A stretch of DNA of 11,669 nt. Origin: Streptomyces sp. ICC1 (GTDB taxonomy: Bacteria > Actinomycetota > Actinomycetes > Streptomycetales > Streptomycetaceae). The DNA lies in assembly GCF_003287935.1 (NCBI RefSeq), contig NZ_CP030287.1, positions 9,000,418 through 9,012,086 on the forward strand. The letters are read 5' to 3'. The notes under the pieces are model-generated. The model ran no database searches. It saw nothing but the letters and a program-made list of their open reading frames with translations, and was not told where the DNA came from. Both the position numbers and the translations under genes were made by a program. This document shows positions 5,904 through 11,669 of the stretch, one piece after another (within the stretch, counting starts at the first letter, position 1; each line of letters starts with the position of its first letter).

Positions 5904-6659
5904 GTGCTTGTCTACCCGTCGTCGATCGATCTGTCCAGCAGTACCCTGCGGCACCTGACCGAGCAGCTCGCAGTTCGGCAACGGGAGATCGGTACGCGGT
6001 GGAGACGACTGTCCGTCGGCCGTCAGGCCCTGCTCGCCCTGGCTCACCTGCGGTGCGGCGACACCTACGCCCAGCTTGCCGCCGGGTTCGGAATCGGCAT
6101 CGCGACCGTCTACCGGTACATACGCGAGGCCATCGAAGTCCTGGCCGCTCGCGCACCGACCCTGGCCACGGCGATGGAGACAGCCCGGACGAAAGCGTTC
6201 GTGATCCTGGACGGCACGCTGTTGCCGATCGACCGGATCGCCGCCGACACCCCCTACTACTCGGGAAAACACAAGCGGCACGGCATGAACGTCCAGGTCC
6301 TCACCGACCCGTTCGGCCGACTGCTCTGGGCGTCACCAGCCCTGCCCGGAGCCACTCACGACCTGACCGCGGCACGAAGCCATGGCATCGTCGACGCGCT
6401 CGCCGCCGTGGGCCTGAAGTGCTGGGCGGACAAGGCCTACCAAGGCGCCGGCCGGCACATCCGAGTCCCCTTCCGGGGCCGCCGGCTCAAGCGATGGAAG
6501 CGACGGCACAACAGCAGTCACGCCAAGATCCGCTGCGTCGGCGAGCAGGCCATGGCCGTGCTGAAGGGTTGGCGCCTCCTACGGAAGCTCCGCTGCAGCA
6601 CCAACCGGATCACCGACATCGTGAAGGCCGTCCTCGTCCTCCACCACGCCTCAACATGA
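5904..6659 (+). CDS. IS5-family DDE transposase, 251 aa
   Basis: It catalyses cut-and-paste movement of the surrounding element. An N-terminal helix-turn-helix of the type found in DDE_Tnp_4 transposases spans about 34-82 (RRLSVGRQALLALAHLRCGD, YAQLAAGFGIGIATVYRYI). The RNase-H-like catalytic core follows, with D103 (FVILDGTLLPIDR), D176 (LKCWADKAYQG) and E214 (RCVGEQAMAVLKGWRLL) as the DDE triad. The element is full length with no frameshift. The start is GTG 5904 with AGGAG six bases upstream, though that site is hidden in the hairpin at 5845-5902. The TGA at 6657-6659 lies in the right inverted repeat. Codon use matches Streptomyces, so the element is at home in this type of host. Confidence 0.93.
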   Translation: MLVYPSSIDLSSSTLRHLTEQLAVRQREIGTRWRRLSVGRQALLALAHLRCGDTYAQLAAGFGIGIATVYRYIREAIEVLAARAPTLATAMETARTKAFVILDGTLLPIDRIAADTPYYSGKHKRHGMNVQVLTDPFGRLLWASPALPGATHDLTAARSHGIVDALAAVGLKCWADKAYQGAGRHIRVPFRGRRLKRWKRRHNSSHAKIRCVGEQAMAVLKGWRLLRKLRCSTNRITDIVKAVLVLHHAST

Positions 6660-6674
6660 GGTTGGAAAAGGCTC
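6657..6674 (+). repeat. IS right inverted repeat
   Basis: TGAGGTTGGAAAAGGCTC. It is the counterpart of 5784-5801, and its first three bases are the transposase stop codon. The right AGT target copy follows at 6675-6677. Confidence 0.88.
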
Positions 6675-7504
6675 AGTAGGTGGTCGAAGAGTTGGAACTG
6701 GCCGGTGCGGGTGTGCCCGTTCCAGGTGTGGACGGACTGGTCCTTCCAGAATTCGGTGAGGTCCGCGACCTGTGCGGTGAAGCCTTCGGGTCGGGTGCCG
6801 CCCTCGGTGCCGGGGAGGGCGCCGGTGTTGAAGTAGTCGGCTATCGCCTGGTATTTGGCCTTGCCTGCCGGGGTGTGGCCGGAGTCGCCGACGATGAGGA
6901 CGGCTTTCATGTCGCCGAGGCCCGCGATCATCTGGGCGATGCCGAGGTAGCTGGTGTCGTGCTCGATGTGCACTTCACCCTTCTTGCCGCTGAAGCGCGA
7001 CCACAGGACGGCGACCTTGTCGCCGTCCTGCAGGGTGACGCCCTTGCGGTCCAGCCAGGTGGTGATGGCGGCGTCCCGCTCCGCGTCGGGACCGACGTTC
7101 CAGCCCTCGCGGAGCTTTGTGCGGAGATCGGTGCTGAAATCCTGGCCGACGCGCTTCGTGGCGTCTCCTACACCGAGCTGGTTCCTCTTGTTGAGCTTGA
7201 TCGAGAGGGGACCCGCTTCGGTCTCCACGTTCACTGCCTTGAGCCGCTCGGTGGTCTCGACGAGCTGGGTTCGCTGGTCTTCGCCCGTTCCGACGGTGAT
7301 CTCCTTGAGCCGCACGGCCGCCGCGGTGAGGACGATCCGATGGTCCCCGATCCCTGAAGCGCGGTAGAAGGCGGCCATGCCTTCGGCGGCTGCCTTGTGC
7401 CTCTCGTTTCCCTCCGCGTAGGTCAGGACGACCGAGAGGTTCTCCTCGGCGATGAGGGCGGCGGCGATGCCGAATTGGTCCCCCGACGCGTAGTGGGGCT
7501 GCAC
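6675..7504 (-). pseudogene. Unrecognised protein gene cut off at its 3' end by the insertion sequence
   Basis: About 276 residues survive before the IS. The current frame runs on into IS antisense and stops at 6518, adding ~52 meaningless residues. I do not recognise the family. There is an alpha/beta N-terminal part (VQPHYASGDQFGIAAAL, LSVVLTYAEGNERHKAAA, 1-40). The C-terminal part has a Rossmann-like run: KVAVLWSRFSGKKGEVHIEH (163-182), MKAVLIVGDSGHTPAGKAKY (199-218), then VADLTEFWKD (246-255) and the conserved-looking HTWNGHTRTGQFQLFDHL (259-276). A sugar- or nucleotide-handling enzyme or effector domain is possible but unproven. The GTG at 7504 lacks a ribosome binding site, and the frame stays open back to the NERD stop at 7576 (reading GQPPNQAPAGTPLFL), so the N-terminus may also be missing. 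Confidence 0.65.
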
Positions 7505-7573
7505 GAGGAACAGCGGTGTTCCGGCAGGAGCTTGGTTCGGGGGTTGGCCGGGGGTGTGGTCGGGAGGGCTTGG

Positions 7574-8365
7574 TCAGTGCCAGGTTCGGCGGTCGCGGGC
7601 CGCGGTGAACAGGGCTTCCACGGCCGGGGGTTTGAGGGTGGTGGAGGACCGGGTCAGGGAGGCCGCCGCCGTCGCGGGGGTGAGGACGCGGACGTCGCGC
7701 AGGGACGGGGTCACGTCCAGGCGGGTCGCGTCCACCACCGCCAGGACCGGGGTCACCGCGGCCGACAGGGCCCGTGTCGCGTACGCCGCCGCGCGACGCG
7801 ACGTGCGCGGGTCCGGGCGGGACTCGGTGCGGCCCACCGTGAGGAGGAGGTCGCCGGCCACCGCGCGCTGTCGGCGGCCCTGGACCGTGTGGACGCAGAA
7901 GACCCCCGTCGGGCCGATCACCAGGTGGTCCGCGATCCCCTCGACGGAGTGCAGGACCCGCCACTCCTCCGACTCCGCCAGCGCGTCCAGTACGTCGCCC
8001 ATCCGCTGCCGGGCGGCGAGCTCCTGGCGCAGCCGGTGGCGGGTGCGGGCGCCGGCGGAGCCGTGGGTGATCTCGCCGAGCAGTGCCTCGCCCGGCCGGT
8101 TCGGGGCCAGGTCCTCGTCCGGCGGGAGCGCGAGGCGCAGCATGTCAGCGGCCGTGGGGACGGGTGGCGGGCCGATCGAGACGGTCCCGGTCAAGTACGG
8201 GCGCAGGACCGTCAGGATCTCCTCCCGGCGCTCGTCCGCCAGCACGCTGATCCGGTTGGCCCGCCGGTCGTACCAGGCCACCGCCCGGCCGTCCGGCAGG
8301 TTCACATACAGTCGGCCGCGGCCCGGTCGGCCGCTCGGCAGTACCTTCAGTCCCCGCGAAGCCAT
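7574..8365 (-). CDS. NERD domain-containing protein, 263 aa
   Basis: A nuclease-related-domain (NERD) protein. The N-terminal third (1-65) is a small beta-rich module seen in Streptomyces relatives (GRGRLYVNLPDGRAVAWYDR, then ISVLADERREEILTVLRPYL). The NERD domain spans about 115-215 (ARQRMGDVLDALAESEEWRV, ADHLVIGPTGVFCVHT, TPVLAVVDATRLDV). The FCVHT segment aligns with the family's catalytic strand, but the usual lysine after it appears only as a nearby arginine/glutamine run, so nuclease activity is uncertain. The ATG at 8365 has GGTGAGG four bases upstream and gives the expected length. It ends with TGA at 7574-7576, directly followed in the same frame by the open sequence leading to the broken gene at 7504, with no spacer or terminator. 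Confidence 0.82.
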   Translation of the reverse strand: MASRGLKVLPSGRPGRGRLYVNLPDGRAVAWYDRRANRISVLADERREEILTVLRPYLTGTVSIGPPPVPTAADMLRLALPPDEDLAPNRPGEALLGEITHGSAGARTRHRLRQELAARQRMGDVLDALAESEEWRVLHSVEGIADHLVIGPTGVFCVHTVQGRRQRAVAGDLLLTVGRTESRPDPRTSRRAAAYATRALSAAVTPVLAVVDATRLDVTPSLRDVRVLTPATAAASLTRSSTTLKPPAVEALFTAARDRRTWH

Positions 8366-8493
8366 CGGCCTCACCCCCGCCGTCCATGGGAGCAGGCCGG
8401 ACGCCCGGCGGCAATCCCCCGGTTGTGTCTCCCTGGACCCAGGGTAGGGCGGTACACATCTCGAATGACGCGGAGGCGTTCTTGGGGAGGTTC

Positions 8494-8512
8494 GGATGTG
8501 CATAAGAGACAT
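8494..8512 (+). other. Nextera mosaic-end-like sequence (probable assembly artefact)
   Basis: 16 of 19 bases match AGATGTGTATAAGAGACAG, including the run ATAAGAGACA. It has the same orientation as the adaptor at 3972-4041. The 15 bases before it match the Nextera Read-2 tail only loosely (7 of 15 ungapped), and no P7 match is convincing. It lies directly beside a kinase whose first ~20 residues are missing, so it marks a piece boundary. Confidence 0.8.
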
Positions 8513-8514
8513 GC

Positions 8515-9330
8515 ATGTGGCAGGTAAATCTCGCGACCTCACCGGGCGGCCGCAAGGTCGCGGTGAAGGTGATCCGCCCCGAGCTGGCCGACGCTCCCCA
8601 GTTCCGGGCCCGGTTCGCCCGTGAGGTCGACGCCGCGCGTCAGGTGGGCGGATTCCACACGGCCCAGGTGGTGGACGCGGACCCCGAGGCGGCGGCTCCC
8701 TGGCTGGTCACCGCGTACATACCGGGCCCGACCCTGCAGCAGGTCGTCGCCGAGAACGGCCCGCTCGCCCCGGACGCGGTCCTGCGGCTCGGTGCCGGTC
8801 TGGCCGAGGGCCTCGCGGCGATCCACCGGTGCGGGCTGGTCCACCGTGACCTGAAGCCCGGGAACGTGATCCTCGCCGAAGACGGCCCCCGCATCATCGA
8901 CTTCGGCGTCGCGCACGCCCCGGGAGCCGAGGCGATGACCCGCACCGGCACGGTCATCGGCACCTATGCCTACATGTCGCCCGAGCAGATACGCGCCGAC
9001 CGGGTCTCGCCCGCCAGCGACGTGTTCGCACTCGGCTCGGTCCTGGCCTTCGCCGCCACCGGCCGCAGTCCCTTCGACGCGACGACCGTGCCGGCCATCG
9101 TCCACCGGGTCACCGGCGAACCTCCCCTGCTCGACGGACTCTTCGGCCGTCTGCGTGACCTGGTCACCGTGTGCCTGGCCAAGGACCCCGCCGGCCGCCC
9201 GTCCACCGCCGAGGTTCTGGCCCGGCTCTCGGTCACCGGCGGCAGCGGCACCGGCAGCGGCACCGGGCCGGCACCCGGTGTCCCGTTCAACGACCTCCCC
9301 ACCGCACCGGGTTCCGGGAGATGTTCGTAA
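8515..9330 (+). CDS. Hanks-type Ser/Thr protein kinase, N-terminally truncated, 271 aa as read
   Basis: A cytoplasmic-facing protein kinase catalytic domain. K18 in VAVKVI is the ATP-binding lysine, E37 (REVDAA) its helix-C partner, H110-R111-D112 (VHRDLKPGN) the catalytic loop, D129-F130-G131 the metal-binding motif, and SPE at 155-157 the activation-loop end. FALGSVLAFAATGRSPFD and LAKDPAGRPS are typical of actinobacterial kinases. The glycine-rich loop and first ~20 residues are absent. The opening MWQVNLATSPGG looks like a corrupted GMGxVYLxxSPGG, as expected at a low-quality read end next to the mosaic-end-like sequence. After residue 240 it becomes Gly/Ser/Thr repeats and stops at 9330. 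Most Streptomyces kinases continue with a linker, membrane helix or beta-propeller, so the C-terminus is probably also lost. Confidence 0.85.
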   Translation: MWQVNLATSPGGRKVAVKVIRPELADAPQFRARFAREVDAARQVGGFHTAQVVDADPEAAAPWLVTAYIPGPTLQQVVAENGPLAPDAVLRLGAGLAEGLAAIHRCGLVHRDLKPGNVILAEDGPRIIDFGVAHAPGAEAMTRTGTVIGTYAYMSPEQIRADRVSPASDVFALGSVLAFAATGRSPFDATTVPAIVHRVTGEPPLLDGLFGRLRDLVTVCLAKDPAGRPSTAEVLARLSVTGGSGTGSGTGPAPGVPFNDLPTAPGSGRCS

Positions 9331-10142
9331 GGAAGAGCCCCACCGTCCCCGCGGCCCCCGGCCCCGCCGACGCGCCCGCCCCCGGCGCGGCCGAAGCCGC
9401 CGGCAGCGGCTCTGCCGGCGCCACCGACGGCACCGGCCCCGCCGGCACCGGCTCCGGCCCCGGCACCGCCGACGCAAGCGCCCCCGGCACGGCCACCCGC
9501 CCCGGCACCGTGCCGCCGGCCGAAGCCACACCCGCACCGGACCCCGCGCCGGACCCCGCGCCGGACCCCGCGCCGGACCCCGTGTTCGCGCCCGCCGGGC
9601 CCGCCGTCCTCGCCACCGTGCTGGCCTGCCTGGCCCTCGGCGCCGGGGTCGGGGCCCGGCCCGAGCTGGCGGTCTGGCTGCTCCTCGCACCGCTCACCGT
9701 CCTGCTCTGCCTCGTCGACCGGGCCGTGCACCGGCTGCCCGACGTACTGACCCTGCCCCTCGCCGCGCTGACCGCCGCCGCCCTCGGCGCCGCCTCCCTC
9801 TTCGGCGGCGCCGGCGGATCCTGGACCCGCGCGCTGCTCGGCGGACTCGTCCTGGGCGGCTGCTACTTCCTCCTCTTCCTCATCAACCCGCGCGGCATGG
9901 GCTTCGGCGACGTCAAGCTCGCGCTCGCCGTGGGCCAGGTGCTCGGCTGGTACGGCTGGCCCGTACTGTTCGCCGGCACCTTCACCGCGTTCGTCGCGGG
10001 CGCCGTGCACGGCCTCGCCCTGATCGCCCTGCGCCGGGCCGACCGGACGAGCCCGATCCCCTTCGGCCCGTTCATGGCCGGCGGGGCCCTCGCGGGAGTG
10101 ATGTACGCGGGCCTCGGACTCGGCGCGGGCCTCGGACTCTGA
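9321..10142 (+). CDS. A24-family prepilin peptidase (type IV leader peptidase), atypical N-terminus, 273 aa
   Basis: A membrane aspartyl protease that cleaves the leader of type IV pilin/Flp-like prepilins. From about residue 92 the sequence is a good A24 protein, with membrane helices at about 94-110, 116-132, 145-162, 170-188, 202-228 and 252-270. The catalytic aspartates are D133 (CLVDRAVHRLPDVLTLP) and D197 (RGMGFGDVKLALAVG, the GxGDxK motif). Residues 1-90 are Ala/Pro/Gly/Asp repeats instead of the usual first helix and cytoplasmic segment. The assigned ATG at 9321 overlaps the kinase end by 10 bases and has GGGAG abutting it, a poor start. I infer that the real 5' end has been replaced at a low-complexity join somewhere in 9240-9580, and that the kinase and peptidase are not natural neighbours. 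Confidence 0.8.
   Translation: MFVRKSPTVPAAPGPADAPAPGAAEAAGSGSAGATDGTGPAGTGSGPGTADASAPGTATRPGTVPPAEATPAPDPAPDPAPDPAPDPVFAPAGPAVLATVLACLALGAGVGARPELAVWLLLAPLTVLLCLVDRAVHRLPDVLTLPLAALTAAALGAASLFGGAGGSWTRALLGGLVLGGCYFLLFLINPRGMGFGDVKLALAVGQVLGWYGWPVLFAGTFTAFVAGAVHGLALIALRRADRTSPIPFGPFMAGGALAGVMYAGLGLGAGLGL
9534..9581 (+). repeat. 12-bp tandem repeat, four copies
   Basis: GCRCCGGACCCC units at 9534, 9546, 9558 and 9570. The last three are identical and the first differs by one base. They encode Ala-Pro-Asp-Pro repeats. The surrounding 9240-9530 is also rich in GGCACCGG-type short repeats. Confidence 0.9.
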
Positions 10143-10173
10143 GCCCGCTGCCCGAACTCCGCGCCCCCGGCTC

Positions 10174-10278
10174 CGGCTCGTCGGTGAGGTAGAGCAGCCG
10201 GGCGGGGACGGCGATGCTGCGCTCGGGGGAGAGGACCAGCTTCAGTTCCAGCTCGCGCTCGATGACGGGGTGGTGCAT
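10174..10278 (-). pseudogene. SsgA-like sporulation/cell-division regulator, N-terminal 35 residues only
   Basis: The first 35 residues match the start of SsgA-like proteins (SALPs), which control septation and sporulation in Streptomyces: VIERELELKLVLSPERSIAV, then PARLLYLTDEP. The family should continue with PYAVxxxF and run to about 130-145 aa. Here the frame turns into Glu-Pro-Gly-Ala and then antisense of the prepilin peptidase. The ATG at 10278 has GTGAGG six bases upstream, so the 5' end is real. The break at about 10174 has no mobile-element end and no adaptor, so a join in GC-rich repetitive sequence is most likely. I do not assign a specific ssg symbol. Confidence 0.75.
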
Positions 10279-10554
10279 GACGGCCTCACTTCGGTGCGGG
10301 GTGCGTACCCGGGCGGTGCGCGGGACCGCGAACCGGCCCCACGCCCGGAGAGAGCGCCGAAGTGCCCGGGTATGACGCGACTTCGCGGGGCAATCTGACG
10401 ATTGGCCGAATTCTGTCGGGTGACCGGAATCGCGCGTACGGGGCGGCGTTCGCCCGAAGGCTTGGATTCTCCCGTTACCGGACCTGCCGGGGGGCGGTTC
10501 TTGGCTATGGTCCACACCTGCACAAGCCTCAAGCCACGATCGGAGTTGGGGACA
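10279..10554. promoter_or_regulatory. Divergent intergenic region between SsgA-like and DUF2510/RDD-type genes
   Basis: These 276 bp hold no protein with coding character. They must contain the promoters of both flanking genes. TATGGT at 10506-10511 is a possible -10 for the plus-strand gene, without a convincing -35 at the usual distance. GC is lower around 10380-10440 (GGGGCAATCTGACGATTGGC, then GAATTCTGTC), as expected of promoter DNA. Confidence 0.4.
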
Positions 10555-11070
10555 TTGACGGCCTCCCCTGGTGACGGCGAGCACGCGGCCCGCGAGGGCT
10601 ACTACCCCGATCCGTCCATCCCCGGGTACGTCAGGTTCTGGAACGGCCTGAACTGGGTTCCCGGTACGAGCCGCCCCGCGGTCGCGGCCGACGAGACGGG
10701 TCCGGTGTTCCTCGACGAGACCGGCGTGAGCCAGTTGCTGCGCGAGCCCGAACCGGAACCGGAACGAGAACCCGATCCGCTGCCGTGGCACGGCGCGGAG
10801 CGCGCCCGCGACGCGGAGCCGGGGGCCGACCTCGTGGCCGCGGCCGCGGCGTGGCAGGCCGACCCGCTCCACCAGTCGGGCTTCGGCGGGCCGCGCGACC
10901 ACCGGGTGTCCTGGGGCAACGAGCCGGCCGCCGCTGCCGCTCCCACCGCCGCTCCCGTTCCCGCTCCCGCAGTTCCCGCCGCTCCCGCCGCCGGGGCCGC
11001 CGCCCGTCCGTCCGGGATCTCGCTGGGGGCACGTTCCACGCGGCTTGGCGTCTCGCTCAAGATCAACTAG
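10555..11070 (+). CDS. DUF2510 / RDD-type membrane protein, truncated before its membrane domain
   Basis: Residues 14-41 form a DUF2510 module (REGYYPDPSIPGYVRFWNGL, then NWVPGTSRP). A charged linker with Glu-Pro repeats (64-75) leads to WQADPLHQSGFGGPRDHRVSW (100-120). An Ala/Pro linker and PSGISLGAR (152-160) follow, which in Streptomyces RDD-family proteins introduces the first helix of the RDD membrane domain. That domain is absent: after SLGAR the frame reads STRLGVSLKIN and stops at 11070. I chose the TTG at 10555 because GGAG and GGGG lie 4-14 bases upstream and the protein then begins as relatives do; the frame is open back to 10402. The truncation coincides with the composition change near 11033, so it is probably a join rather than a mutation. 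Confidence 0.75.
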   Translation: MTASPGDGEHAAREGYYPDPSIPGYVRFWNGLNWVPGTSRPAVAADETGPVFLDETGVSQLLREPEPEPEREPDPLPWHGAERARDAEPGADLVAAAAAWQADPLHQSGFGGPRDHRVSWGNEPAAAAAPTAAPVPAPAVPAAPAAGAAARPSGISLGARSTRLGVSLKIN

Positions 11071-11103
11071 GAGCCGACGTGCAGCAGTCTGACGCCAACA
11101 CCC

Positions 11104-11541
11104 CTAATCCGGTATCTGAACGGTTTCGGCACGAAAACGCAGAGCCATGATGGTCCTAGCCGATAACGCACGTAATTCCTGATTGTGAAAAATCAGGTGC
11201 GCTCGATGCGGCTTGGTTTCCTCGTCCCAATGCTGCAGATCCTCCAGTCGAAACTGATGCTTGCCTTGGTAGGTCGCCGCGAGGTCAGCCGCCAAACCAC
11301 AGGCAGCCTCTCCTGGCGTGGCTATGGCCCAACCGATGATGTCAGCCAGCTGTTCGGCTGGTGATCGCGGTGTAACGCCCTGGGCGGCGTTGCAGGCAAA
11401 TTCGTTGTAGAGCTGAGCGCCCAGCTCGGGATCATCCGCAGGGTTTCCCGGGCACAACCGCGGCTCCCAGGGAAGCACATAGGTCGATTGACCGAGAACG
11501 TCTTGCCGGACGTAGTCCGACGGTTTGGCTAAACGCTGCAT
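11104..11541 (-). CDS. Unrecognised 145-aa protein in lower-GC DNA
   Basis: I do not recognise this protein. It is soluble-looking, with no signal peptide or membrane segment, and mixed in composition: SDYVRQDVLGQSTYVLPWEP (8-27), LGAQLYNEFACNAAQ (40-54), PAEQLADIIGWAIATPGEAA (61-80), QFRLEDLQHWDEE (96-108). The two cysteine-bearing stretches show no metal-site spacing. The ATG at 11541 has GGGAG nine bases upstream, a good start, and a strong hairpin stands 62 bases further up. Codon use includes many A/T-ending codons and is unlike the rest of the window, suggesting a moderate-GC Gram-negative source such as a pseudomonad; that origin is a guess. A 7-bp inverted repeat at 11178-11197 lies inside the gene. 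Confidence 0.65.
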   Translation of the reverse strand: MQRLAKPSDYVRQDVLGQSTYVLPWEPRLCPGNPADDPELGAQLYNEFACNAAQGVTPRSPAEQLADIIGWAIATPGEAACGLAADLAATYQGKHQFRLEDLQHWDEETKPHRAHLIFHNQELRALSARTIMALRFRAETVQIPD

Positions 11542-11602
11542 GAGCTTTGCTCCCAGGCGAAAATCGCATGGTAGCGCAGTAGGGGCAGCTGAAAGCTGAT
11601 TC

Positions 11603-11624
11603 CAGAGCGGCCTTAGCCGCTCTG
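11603..11624. terminator. Perfect 9-bp hairpin in the foreign tail
   Basis: CAGAGCGGC at 11603-11611 pairs with GCCGCTCTG at 11616-11624 around CTTA. It lies upstream of the minus-strand gene at 11541, so it could terminate a preceding transcript on that strand. Neither side has a clear T-run. Confidence 0.5.
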
Positions 11625-11669
11625 ATAAACCGCCGGTGAAGACGGCGTAAACAGCTGGACAGACGCCAC

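Larger units (their letters stand above)
5784..6674 (+). mobile_element. Complete IS5-family insertion sequence, 891 bp
   Basis: The element is bounded by imperfect 18-bp terminal inverted repeats (15 of 18 match) and by the AGT duplication. It carries one transposase gene (5904-6659) whose stop codon lies inside the right repeat. The size, single gene, DDE motif and 3-bp duplication fit the ISL2-like part of the IS5 family; the exact group is inferred. It inserted between the tail of the TetR gene and an opposite-strand gene, cutting the latter. Intact ends and an intact transposase suggest a recent and possibly active copy. Confidence 0.9.

Noticed and set aside
7509..7524. Palindrome GGAACA-GCGG-TGTTCC just upstream of GTG 7504
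   Set aside because: It could be an operator, but it lies in a frame that appears open and Pro-rich, and a single 6-bp palindrome is expected by chance in a window of this size.
8438..8493. P7/i7 adaptor portion preceding the second mosaic-end-like sequence
   Set aside because: Some similarity appears only with gaps, and ungapped alignment at the correct spacing fails. Only the 19-bp mosaic-end part is reported.
7574..9330. NERD protein plus Ser/Thr kinase as a possible NERD-kinase system
   Set aside because: NERD-kinase pairings exist in nature, but here the genes are divergent, the kinase lacks its start, and mosaic-end-like sequence lies between them.
11178..11197. Inverted repeat CCTGATT-GTGAAA-AATCAGG
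   Set aside because: It lies inside the 145-aa coding sequence and is only seven bases per arm, so it is not called as a regulatory site.

Overview
Most of the window (about 1-11030) is very GC-rich actinobacterial DNA, almost certainly Streptomyces. The GC-rich codon use, GTG/TTG starts, a BldC-like small MerR regulator, a DUF4328 membrane protein, a PucR/TetR regulator pair, a NERD-domain protein, a Hanks-type kinase, an SsgA-like sporulation protein fragment and a DUF2510/RDD-type protein all point there. The last ~600 bp (from about 11035) has clearly lower GC and different codon use, and reads like DNA from another bacterium.

Layout. 1-3971: MerR-type regulator (-), a ~750 bp gene-free stretch with a 14-bp hairpin and a cluster of TACTGC repeats, a helix-turn-helix-like unknown protein (+), a DUF4328 membrane protein (+) and an unrecognised 301-aa protein (-). 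3972-4041: a degraded but full-architecture match to an Illumina P5/i5/Nextera adaptor. 4042-8493: a PucR-like regulator (-, N-terminally short) divergent from a TetR regulator (+), a complete 891-bp IS5-family insertion sequence (15/18 inverted repeats, 3-bp AGT target duplication), an unknown gene cut by that IS (-), and a NERD-domain protein (-). 8494-8512: a second, shorter match to the Nextera mosaic end. 8515-10142: a Ser/Thr kinase lacking its glycine-rich loop, running into an A24 prepilin peptidase that lacks its usual N-terminus. About 10174-11033: a 35-residue stub of an SsgA-like protein (-) divergent from a DUF2510/RDD-type gene (+) that stops where the RDD membrane domain should begin. 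11034-11669: lower-GC tail with one unknown gene (-) and a strong hairpin.

The main conclusion is that this window should not be read as one natural gene neighbourhood. Two places carry sequencing-adaptor-like sequence, both facing the same way, and one sits exactly at a truncated kinase. Three other places (about 9240-9580, 10174 and 11033) show conserved proteins ending abruptly inside their domains. The economical reading is a low-quality assembly in which several Streptomyces pieces and a foreign tail were joined. Gene-to-gene inferences are safe only inside individual blocks.

I see no convincing new biological system. The most interesting real biology is the insertion sequence, whose leader can fold into a 12-bp hairpin that buries the transposase ribosome binding site, and the unexplained TACTGC repeat cluster upstream of the unknown gene at 1199-1966.
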